From an uncultured candidate division WPS-2 bacterium (lineage in GTDB: Bacteria > Vulcanimicrobiota > Vulcanimicrobiia > Vulcanimicrobiales > Vulcanimicrobiaceae): a stretch of 64,000 bases of DNA. Below, one piece after another: positions 1 to 5,921 of the stretch. The notes under the pieces are model-generated. The model saw only the letters and a list, made by a program, of their open reading frames with translations, was not told the origin of the DNA and made no database searches. Numbering within the stretch: position 1 is the first letter of the stretch; each line of letters starts with the position of its first letter. A program made the translations under genes and the position numbers. The DNA is taken from assembly GCA_937927945.1 (NCBI GenBank), contig CALEYW010000099.1, positions 1 through 64,000 on the forward strand, read 5' to 3'.

Positions 1-99
1 CCCACAACCCGTTCTTTTAGGGTCGCCTGGGGTTGCTGAGCGTTACGGACGGCTTAGCGGCGCGGTTCTATTGGGCTTGACCGGTCGTCGAAGGCCGCC

Positions 100-135
100 A
101 ACGGTTGCCCTCGACGGCAACCGTTTGGCAACCGG
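100..135. repeat. 10-bp inverted repeat plus direct repeat, left-edge non-coding DNA
   Basis: Positions 100-109 and 116-125 form a perfect 10-bp inverted repeat around a 6-base loop. The octamer GGCAACCG then recurs directly at 116-123 and 127-134. No T-tract follows, so it is not a classical terminator. The rest of 1-190 shows no convincing gene. The hairpin may end a transcript entering from the left or be a protein-binding site of the toxin-antitoxin region; the sequence does not decide between these. Confidence 0.5.
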
Positions 136-191
136 CGCAACGCCTCACCGATTCGTCTCGGGCCTGCGTCGCGACGCGACGCCTCGTCCGG

Positions 192-205
192 GCCTATTTA
201 TAGGC
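192..205. promoter_or_regulatory. palindromic operator candidate upstream of higB
   Basis: GCCTAT-TT-ATAGGC is a perfect 6+2+6 inverted repeat directly upstream of the -35 box of the higB promoter. A second imperfect pair, TATAG at 215-219 and CTATA at 228-232, spans the spacer and -10 box. HigA antitoxins usually repress their own operon by binding such palindromes, so these are the likely operator sites. Binding is inferred. Confidence 0.55.
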
Positions 206-240
206 TTGACGCGATATAGCATTCAACCTATAATGACGGC
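206..240 (+). promoter_or_regulatory. strong sigma70-type promoter of higBA, predicted leaderless
   Basis: The -35 box TTGACG (206-211) and a perfect -10 box TATAAT (229-234) are separated by 17 bp. Transcription would begin about seven bases after the -10 box, at or next to position 241, which is the A of the higB ATG. The toxin message is therefore predicted to lack a leader and a Shine-Dalgarno sequence, while the second gene has its own GGAG site. Confidence 0.75.
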
Positions 241-594
241 ATGGCCTGGGACGTCGAGGGTACCGACGAATTCGCCGAGTGGTTCGGCGCCCTCGACACA
301 GCCGAGCAAGAGAGCGTGGACTACGTCGTCACCAAACTCGAGGCCGACGGCCCGACCCTGCGCCGCCCAGCGGCGGACACGATCATCGGCTCACGCTTCC
401 CGAACCTGAAAGAGTTGCGCGTCAATAACCCGCCGATCCGCATCTTCTTCGCCTTCGACCCGCGGCGCACCGCGATCTTGCTCATCGGCGGCGACAAAAC
501 TGACGACCCCTATTTTTACGACCGCATGATCCCTATCGCTGATGACCTCTACGAAACCCACCTTCGCGAATTGGAGAACGACCATGGCCACTAA
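241..594 (+). CDS. higB: RelE/HigB-type toxin (phage Gp49-like family)
   Basis: A 117-residue protein of typical size for RelE/HigB mRNA interferase toxins, which cleave mRNA on the ribosome. The run FPNLKELRVNNPPIRIFFAF (about residues 57-76) followed by a Leu/Ile strand and GGDK matches the core beta-sheet and basic C-terminal part of the Gp49/HigB group. It overlaps the downstream XRE antitoxin by 11 bases, in the toxin-first order of higBA loci. Start ATG 241 coincides with the predicted transcription start. Catalytic residues vary in this family, so activity is inferred from similarity and context. Confidence 0.85.
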   Translation: MAWDVEGTDEFAEWFGALDTAEQESVDYVVTKLEADGPTLRRPAADTIIGSRFPNLKELRVNNPPIRIFFAFDPRRTAILLIGGDKTDDPYFYDRMIPIADDLYETHLRELENDHGH

Positions 595-1015
595 GCCCTG
601 GCGCCAGATTCAAGAGCAGCATTCGAAGCGTACGCCGGCCGAGCGCGAAGCGACGCGCGCTCGTGCGCTGCGCGACCTTGACATCGAACGCATGACGCTC
701 GCGCAGCTCCGCCGCGCGCGGGCGTTCACGCAGGCGACGATGGCGGAGACATCCGGCATAGCGCAAGGCGATGTGTCTCGCCTCGAGCATCGTGCTGACG
801 CCTACATCGGCACGGTGCGCCGCTTCGTCGAGGCGCTCGGCGGGACGTTCACGATGCTCGTAGAGTTTCCCGATGCGGCTCCGGTGGAGATCGAGGGTTT
901 CGGCGGGGGCGAGAGCCTTGCCGAGCTTGGCGCAGCACACGAGAAACCCCGAGAGAGAAACCGCGACATCGTAGCTGTCGCGGGCAGCACTAAAGGACGC
1001 GTCGCGCACCGATAA
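584..1015 (+). CDS. higA: XRE-family HigA-like antitoxin
   Basis: A 143-residue protein starting at ATG 584, eight bases after GGAG (573-576). A longer in-frame start at 542 has no ribosome site. Residues about 44-90 form a Cro/C1 helix-turn-helix: LAQLRRARAFTQATMAETSG, then GDVSRLEHRADAYIGTVRRF. A beta strand region (GGTFTMLVEF) follows, as in HigA-like antitoxins of RelE/Gp49 partners. It should neutralise the upstream toxin and repress the promoter at 206-234 through the nearby palindromes. The C-terminal 30 residues are low in complexity and may be a read-on tail. Confidence 0.85.
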   Translation: MATKPWRQIQEQHSKRTPAEREATRARALRDLDIERMTLAQLRRARAFTQATMAETSGIAQGDVSRLEHRADAYIGTVRRFVEALGGTFTMLVEFPDAAPVEIEGFGGGESLAELGAAHEKPRERNRDIVAVAGSTKGRVAHR

Positions 1016-1093
1016 CAGGCTCGGCGCACGAGGGTGGTGGCTGACTAGGCCGAGCGCGACTGGAGCGTCCGAAGCCGCGCGACCGTACCACGC

Positions 1094-1375
1094 CTAGAGT
1101 AGTGTGCGGCTGACGCGAAACGAAACCTTGCGCATCGGTTGGTTTGCTCGCGCGTTGACGATTGTGCCCATGCCATCGACAACGCGGACTTCCCACTCGA
1201 AGCGGGCGCGGCCGACGGTCGTCACTGCGTTGTCACCGACGCTGATAAAGGTGACGCCGTTGTCGTCGACGTGATGGATTCGCCCCTTCTCAGTACGCTC
1301 CGTGTAGGCGTCGGTTACTATCATGACGACGTCAGGGACTGATTGGAGGGACAATAGCGCTTCGTTCACATCCAT
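1094..1375 (-). CDS. small hypothetical protein
   Basis: A 93-residue open frame starting MDVNEALLSLQSVPDVVMIV, with alternating hydrophobic and charged segments (GVTFISVGDNAVTTV, RARFEWEVRVV) that suggest a small beta-rich domain. No family is recognised. It lies 52 bases downstream of another small minus-strand gene, and the two may be co-transcribed from the palindromic region at 1686-1793. No strong ribosome site is visible. Coding is supported by protein-like composition only. Confidence 0.5.
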   Translation of the reverse strand: MDVNEALLSLQSVPDVVMIVTDAYTERTEKGRIHHVDDNGVTFISVGDNAVTTVGRARFEWEVRVVDGMGTIVNARANQPMRKVSFRVSRTLL

Positions 1376-1427
1376 GGGCGAGCGCTTCGTAGGGCCGTCC
1401 TTCGGCTCATGCCGGCCTGCGCTGCAG

Positions 1428-1646
1428 TCAGGCCTCCCGATCGCGCCTCGGCCCGATGCCGTAGCGGCGGACGACCGACGCGAAATCCTTTCGCTTCAGG
1501 AGCTCCCGCAGGGCGACCTCGACGAGGCCGCTCCAGGACGTCGCGTCGCCCCCGAGCTTGAGCTCGAGCAGCGCGCGCTGCGCGTCCTCATAGAGCTCGC
1601 GGGCCAGGATCGGCCGTGCCGCCGCGACCCAATCCGTCTGAGCCAC
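1428..1646 (-). CDS. small alpha-helical hypothetical protein (possible DNA-binding partner)
   Basis: A 72-residue frame starting with GTG. The sequence is mostly helical, with SGLVEVALRELLKRKDF in the middle and a basic tail ending RRYGIGPRRDREA. Size, basic tail and a palindrome-rich upstream region resemble small autoregulated DNA-binding proteins of accessory DNA such as antitoxins or plasmid-type regulators, but no motif is diagnostic. AAAGG lies against the GTG, so the exact start is uncertain. Confidence 0.45.
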   Translation of the reverse strand: MAQTDWVAAARPILARELYEDAQRALLELKLGGDATSWSGLVEVALRELLKRKDFASVVRRYGIGPRRDREA

Positions 1647-1685
1647 CTTTCGGCGTGCCCCTCGGCCGCTCGCTACCTCGTCGCC

Positions 1686-1793
1686 TGCTATATCGTCCTC
1701 CCGCGCTCTAGCGCAATAGGATATAGCATTCAGGACCCTTTCGCGCCCTGACTATTGCGCAATAGCGCCAGGGCGTGATAACGCTCAATTATC
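1686..1793. promoter_or_regulatory. palindrome cluster upstream of the small minus-strand genes
   Basis: TGCTATATC (1686-1694) and GATATAGCA (1720-1728) form a 9-bp inverted pair. CTATTGCGCAATAG (1752-1765) is a perfect 14-bp palindrome. It is nested inside a second pair, CGCCCTG (1744-1750) and CAGGGCG (1769-1775), and GATAA/TTATC (1777-1781, 1789-1793) flanks it. A half copy, GCGCAATAG, also occurs at 1711-1719. The 13-mer at 1720-1732 is identical to 213-225 in the higBA promoter. This looks like a multi-site operator. Confidence 0.55.
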
Positions 1794-1930
1794 GGCCGCG
1801 CACCAGTCGCGTCAATGGCAAGTGCTTCCGCCCCATTCACGCTTATCGACTATCGTTTACACGACGACGGATTGGTTACCTCGGGGGCCGGCCAACTGCG
1901 CGATCATCACCATCGCGCGAACGCGACTGC

Positions 1931-2128
1931 TTTGCCATATCGTTCGCGCACACGATCAATGTCCCGTACGCCCGCCTGAACGAGATCGTCATCGGTTAGC
2001 GCGGCGTAACGACCGATACCGTGCTGCGTTTCTCGAAGGCTCTGGGCACGACGCCTGATATCTGGCTCAAACGACAGCAGGTCGTTGACTTATACGACAC
2101 AATCCACTCGGCGCGCGCTCGAGATTGA
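1931..2128 (+). pseudogene. HigA-family antitoxin remnant with in-frame amber stop
   Basis: Reading one frame through position 2128 gives a HigA/VapI-type helix-turn-helix: INVPYARLNEIVIG, then TAG at 1997-1999, then RGVTTDTVLRFSKALGTT followed by PDIWLKRQQVVDL. HigA proteins have Lys or another residue where the stop sits (the usual NEIVxGKRxIT pattern), so one base change has cut the gene within its recognition region. The N-terminal part upstream of 1931 is not recognisable and no partner toxin is seen next to it. It is a separate antitoxin type from the intact higA at 584. Confidence 0.7.
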
Positions 2129-2382
2129 GCACACGCGACGATCTTGCGGACGATCCCGAAACGGGTTGAACGAGACGCTCGACGATCTGATGGGGTCGGC
2201 GCGCAGGTCCGCACGGCAGCGCCGCCGCGTCGCATTCAACGGCGGGCGCGAAGCGCATCGGCGCCTGTCCTACGTCCCGTTTCAAGAATGTCGTATCCTT
2301 GCTCGACGTTCGATGCTCAAAGATGAGCGCGGACGACAAGCGTGTCGCGACCATGCCCCAAAGCGCGAGCTACGTGTTGCTC

Positions 2383-2941
2383 CTAGCTCGGCGCGAAGCG
2401 AACGTACAGGGCAGCGTCCTCGTAACCGACGCCGTCAATCTTGCGCAGCCGATCCCGCATGACGGATTCGACCACGAAGCCAGCACGTTCAGCGACACTG
2501 CGGCTGGCGCGTTGCGCACAGCGGCGTAAAGCTCGAGCCGGTGTATCGCGTGCTCTCGGAACGCGATCTCCGCGCATGCGCCTACGGCGGTCGTCATGAT
2601 GCCCTTGCGCGTGTAGGCAGCGCCGACCCAGTAGCCGATAGAGCCGACGGCGTGGAGAGTGCTCGTGCGGTGAAGGTTGACGAGACCGGCGAGTTCCGAG
2701 TCGACGAGGACCGCGAAGCCCTCACCGTCGCCACGCGCCCGCGAATCCACTATGGCCGCGATGCGAGCGCGGATGCGCCAATGTCGCGAACGTGCAGCAC
2801 CCAGGGCAGCCACGGTTCGAGGTGGGCCCGGCTCCGCTCGACGAGATTCCAGTACGCTTCCGCGTGGGCTTCCGGCAGCGGCTCGAACCCTAGCCCCGCG
2901 GCGATTTCTGTTCGCACGTCTTGACGTGTAGAGCGCGTCAC
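2383..2941 (-). pseudogene. RimJ/RimL-type GNAT acetyltransferase broken by two frameshifts
   Basis: Three frames together spell one GNAT protein. The N-terminus starts at GTG 2941 (GFEPLPEAHAEAYWNLVE, then LEPWLPWVLHVRDIGAS). The middle (GFAVLVDSELAGLVNL, SIGYWVGAAYTRKGIMTTAV, HRLELYAAVRNAPAAVSLNV) is in a second frame. The C-terminus (ERAGFVVESVMRDRLRKIDG, ending YVRFAPS) is in a third. The shifts fall near 2765 and 2490. GAGGGAAG lies upstream of the GTG. The order matches RimJ/RimL ribosomal-protein-type acetyltransferases. Either the gene has decayed or the assembly has two indels. Confidence 0.75.
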
Positions 2942-3002
2942 CCCTCACTTCCCTCGCGACGACGGTTCAGCCGCACGAAAGAGGCCGTAGGCTAACGTCG
3001 CG

Positions 3003-3644
3003 TCACGCGAAGCGCGCGATCTCCTCGAACGTCAGACGCGGATTGCGATCGAACAGCTTCGTGTCGTCGCCGTACCCGATGTTCACCAGCCACAGCGAGT
3101 TCAGGGTACCGTCCGGGAAGAACTCGGCGTCGACCTTTGCCTTGTCGAAGCCGCCCATCGGTCCGGCGTCGAGGCCGAGCGCGCGCGCGGCGAGCATCAG
3201 GTATGCACCTTGCAAGGTCGCGTTCATCGTCGCGAACTCGCGGGCCCTCTGCGCGTTCTCCTCGCCGGCGAACATCGGGCGAAAATCATTGTGCGGAAAC
3301 AGGCGCGGCAGGTGCTCGTAGAACTGCAGGTCCGCGGCGACGATCGCCGTGACCGGCGCCGCGGCCGTCTTGTCGACGTTGCCGGCGTGGAGCGCGGGCA
3401 GCAGCCGCGCCTTGCCCTCGGCGGACTCGACGAAGACCACCCGGAGCGGCAGCGCGTTCGCCGCGGTCGGTCCGAGTTCGGCCAGCGTCACGATCTGCTC
3501 GAGGAGCGCGTGCGGGACCGGGGTGGGATGGAAGCCGTTCGCGGTGCGAGCCTCGAGGAAAAGCGTACGGAGCGCGCGTTCGTCGAGGGCGCGCGACGCC
3601 TTCTCGGCGACGTCGCTCGGGGCGGAAGCGGCGTGGGTGGACAC
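3003..3644 (-). CDS. nitroreductase-family FMN oxidoreductase (RutE/malonic semialdehyde reductase-like)
   Basis: A 213-residue flavoprotein of the RutE-like nitroreductase subgroup: FLEARTANGFHPTPVP near the N-terminus, LGPTAANALPLRVVFVES, then TLQGAYLMLAARALGLDAGP and GTLNSLWLVNIGYGD. Such enzymes use FMN and NAD(P)H to reduce small carbonyl, nitro or quinone substrates in the cytoplasm. The GTG at 3644 is preceded by CCAGGAG at a good distance, whereas the upstream ATG at 3668 has no ribosome site. It is transcribed away from a TetR repressor whose likely operators fill the gap, so it is probably that repressor's target. Confidence 0.9.
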   Translation of the reverse strand: MSTHAASAPSDVAEKASRALDERALRTLFLEARTANGFHPTPVPHALLEQIVTLAELGPTAANALPLRVVFVESAEGKARLLPALHAGNVDKTAAAPVTAIVAADLQFYEHLPRLFPHNDFRPMFAGEENAQRAREFATMNATLQGAYLMLAARALGLDAGPMGGFDKAKVDAEFFPDGTLNSLWLVNIGYGDDTKLFDRNPRLTFEEIARFA

Positions 3645-3680
3645 AGGGCGGAACTCCTGGGGACGCATGGTTGTTGAGGT

Positions 3681-3730
3681 ATACGGAATCACTGTTCCGA
3701 ATAACCGCCAATACGGAACGATGGTTCCGT
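3681..3730. promoter_or_regulatory. two inverted-repeat operators between nitroreductase and TetR genes
   Basis: ACGGAAC-N4-GTTCCGT (3713-3730) is a perfect 7-bp inverted repeat. A second, shorter copy CGGAA-N6-TTCCG lies at 3684-3699. ATACGGAA occurs at 3681 and again at 3711, exactly 30 bp apart, about three helical turns, so two dimers could bind the same face. They sit between divergent genes, as expected for TetR-family sites. Confidence 0.7.
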
Positions 3731-3743
3731 TTTTCGAGGAACA

Positions 3744-4307
3744 ATGACCAGCCGCACGCTCCGGTCCGACGCCGCCCGAAATCGACAGGCGCTGCTTGCC
3801 GCCGCTCGCGCCCGGTTCGCCCACACCGGGGAGGCGACCGGGATGGACGAGGTGGCCGCGGCCGCGGGCGTCGGCGTCGGAACGCTCTACCGGCACTTTG
3901 CAACCAAGGCCGATTTAGTGAACGCCCTCTACGTGGAACGGCTCGCCGGGTTCGCCGAGCAGGCCGAACGCAACGGTACTGATACGCCGTGGGAGCGCTT
4001 GGCCGCCGTCGTCACCGCAATGATCGAGGCCCAGAGCACCGACCTCGCGCTCGCCGACGCGCCGACGTGCGAGGTCGCCGAGACGCAACCCCAGTTCGCC
4101 GCCGTCCGGACGACCTTCGAGCGTGGGCTCGAACGGCTGATCGCGGCCGCGGTCGCGAGCGGCGATCTGCGGCCGGGCATCACCTCACGCGACATCGTCA
4201 CGCTGTGCTTCAACCGCCATCTCGTGAGAAATCCGGGCGGCTGGCAGACCTACGCGAGCATCGTACTCGCCGGCCTGCGTGTGCCGGCGTCGAAAGAAAC
4301 GAGCTGA
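3744..4307 (+). CDS. TetR/AcrR-family repressor
   Basis: A 187-residue repressor. The N-terminal helix-turn-helix reads MDEVAAAAGVGVGTLYRHFA (about residues 34-53), followed by TKADLVNALY; the C-terminal helical domain would bind a ligand and dimerise. GAGGAAC precedes the ATG. It is divergent from the flavin nitroreductase with twin palindromes between them, which suggests it controls both itself and that enzyme in response to an electrophile or nitro/quinone compound. The ligand cannot be read from sequence. Confidence 0.9.
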   Translation: MTSRTLRSDAARNRQALLAAARARFAHTGEATGMDEVAAAAGVGVGTLYRHFATKADLVNALYVERLAGFAEQAERNGTDTPWERLAAVVTAMIEAQSTDLALADAPTCEVAETQPQFAAVRTTFERGLERLIAAAVASGDLRPGITSRDIVTLCFNRHLVRNPGGWQTYASIVLAGLRVPASKETS

Positions 4308-4622
4308 GCGCGGTGCAAGGGACATCGTGGTTACCGATCATAACGGGGCCCAGAATCCGCAACCGGTGTAGGACGGAGCAGAGCTAGGCCGCTGAAGGTC
4401 GCGGTCGGGCCGGCAGATCACGCGCACAACGAGGAACCGACACCCGGTGCCTACACCCTCGCAAGGTTCGGAGTAAAGCGACGATCGGACGACGAGGCAA
4501 CGCAAATTCTCGCGCTCGAGACGTTGGCGTCAGCGCGGGTCGTCGCCGTATCGAATGCCTGCGGCTGATCCGCGGTTCCGGGGAACGGGGACCCGCAGCC
4601 CCTTCCTCCGGCGCGCCGAGAT
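4308..4622. other. intergenic region without a supported gene
   Basis: About 315 bases. One plus-strand frame from about 4393 to the TGA at 4566 is open, begins LKVAVGPADHAHN, and vaguely recalls the N-terminus of RpiB-type isomerases, but it has no ATG/GTG start with a ribosome site and no convincing continuation. It may be a gene remnant. No terminator with a T-tract is seen. Confidence 0.4.
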
Positions 4623-4889
4623 CTAGCTATCGTACTCCGCGCGGAGTTTCGCGAGCGTCATCGTACGCATCGCGACGCGCCCGTCGGCGCGCAGCACGTC
4701 GACATCAAGGCCCGGATGTGAGGCGGTGAAGCGCGCACGCTTCCAATCCGCGACGGTGAACGCGGCCCGGGCCGCGCGACCGTAGTCGTACTCGGGCAAA
4801 TTCCTGGGTTTCGTCCCGTTCGAGCGGATCACGACAGCGAATCCCTCAAGGCTGCGGATGTCCCGCTCGATATTCTTCATGCTAGCCAC
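4623..4889 (-). CDS. hypothetical protein
   Basis: An 88-residue frame from GTG 4889 (or ATG 4880, giving MKNIERDIRSLEGFAVVIRS). The sequence is compact and protein-like (DYGRAARAAFTVADWKRARF, then a C-terminal ALAKLRAEYDS-like helix) and contains no Cys. No family is recognised. A purine-rich GGGAGAG lies about 20 bases upstream of the GTG. Gene 4935-5723 lies upstream on the same strand, 45 bases away. Confidence 0.55.
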   Translation of the reverse strand: MASMKNIERDIRSLEGFAVVIRSNGTKPRNLPEYDYGRAARAAFTVADWKRARFTASHPGLDVDVLRADGRVAMRTMTLAKLRAEYDS

Positions 4890-4934
4890 GTCCGCAGCCG
4901 TTCGCTCTCCCGCCGCTGAGCGCCCCCAGCCGCG

Positions 4935-5723
4935 TCAGTGTGGTCTCGGGTTCGAAGGCGGCTGGCGATTCTCGCGTACCGGCGCGGGCTCGGATCTGGG
5001 CGGCGGAGGCGGCGCGTGGTACTCGGGCGCCGGCGCGCGATATTGGGGCGCGTGCGCCTGTGCGCGATCCGGCGCCGCTGGTGCGCGGTCCGGAACCGAG
5101 GGTGCTCGATACGTCGTCGGCGGCACGCCATACGGCGATGGGTCGTTCTTGCCGTCGAGCGGCCGGCGCCAAGGATAGCCCGGACTCGGCGGGGGGATCC
5201 GGCGCCCGACCGGCGGCGGTGGGACGACGACCGGCTGTTCGATGACGGTCACGGACCCGAACGGGAACCCCTCGTAATATTGTCCGTAGAACCCCCCATA
5301 ATTTTGTCCGTAACCGTAGTCGTAGGCCGGATAACCGCCGTAATACGTCGATCCGGACGGCGACGTGTCGTAGTCGTACGGCGTGTCGATCTCGAGCGCC
5401 GAGAACGTCGAACCGGCCGCGAGCCCGTAGATCGTGACGCTCATTCCCACCGCGAGCCTCAGGCCGCGCGGGTTGATCACCGTACCCTGGCGGAGCGTTA
5501 CGTCGTCGACGAAACCGCGGTCGTCCCGGATCAGGATGCGATACGGACCCTGGATCGCTTCGATGACACCGTGGATCGTCTCGCCGCTCGTCGTCGGACC
5601 CGAGCCGGGCCGAGCGTAGGACGGCAATGTCTGCGCGCCCACGACCAGCGGCAGCACAGCCGCTCCGAATGCAAGCGCCGCGACCAACGGCGCACAGACG
5701 ATTCTCGCGATGAACAGGCGCAT
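4935..5723 (-). CDS. secreted Pro/Tyr-rich protein with N-terminal beta domain
   Basis: A 262-residue protein starting at ATG 5723, with GGAGGGG just upstream. Residues 1-30 are a signal peptide (RLFIARIVCAPLVAALAFGA, ending VGAQT). Residues about 47-115 (GVIEAIQGPYRILIRDDRGF, then a strand-rich stretch ending FSALEIDTP) resemble the small OB-like DUF5666-type domain of exported proteins. A Tyr/Gly stretch (YGGYPAYDYGYGQNYGG) and a Pro/Ala/Arg-rich tail follow and look disordered. It is probably periplasmic or surface exposed. Function is unknown. Confidence 0.75.
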   Translation of the reverse strand: MRLFIARIVCAPLVAALAFGAAVLPLVVGAQTLPSYARPGSGPTTSGETIHGVIEAIQGPYRILIRDDRGFVDDVTLRQGTVINPRGLRLAVGMSVTIYGLAAGSTFSALEIDTPYDYDTSPSGSTYYGGYPAYDYGYGQNYGGFYGQYYEGFPFGSVTVIEQPVVVPPPPVGRRIPPPSPGYPWRRPLDGKNDPSPYGVPPTTYRAPSVPDRAPAAPDRAQAHAPQYRAPAPEYHAPPPPPRSEPAPVRENRQPPSNPRPH

Positions 5724-5921
5724 CAGGTTCCCCTCCGCGGTTCCCAGCGACGTCCCGAATGATATACCCGAAAGAACGGAAGACGCTGAGATCGCTCGTA
5801 TTGGGACCCTGCCTTGCACAAATGTCGAATGACACCCGGCGGACGCGACGGTATCCTCGCTTGGAATCGATTCGGAGCCGGTTATGGCTCGGCGGGTCGT
5901 TGACGTTTTCTTTCGAGGACA

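Noticed and set aside
4393..4566. Open frame beginning LKVAVGPADHAHN, considered as a small isomerase or its remnant
   Set aside because: It has no ATG/GTG/TTG with a ribosome site, and similarity to RpiB is limited to a few residues.
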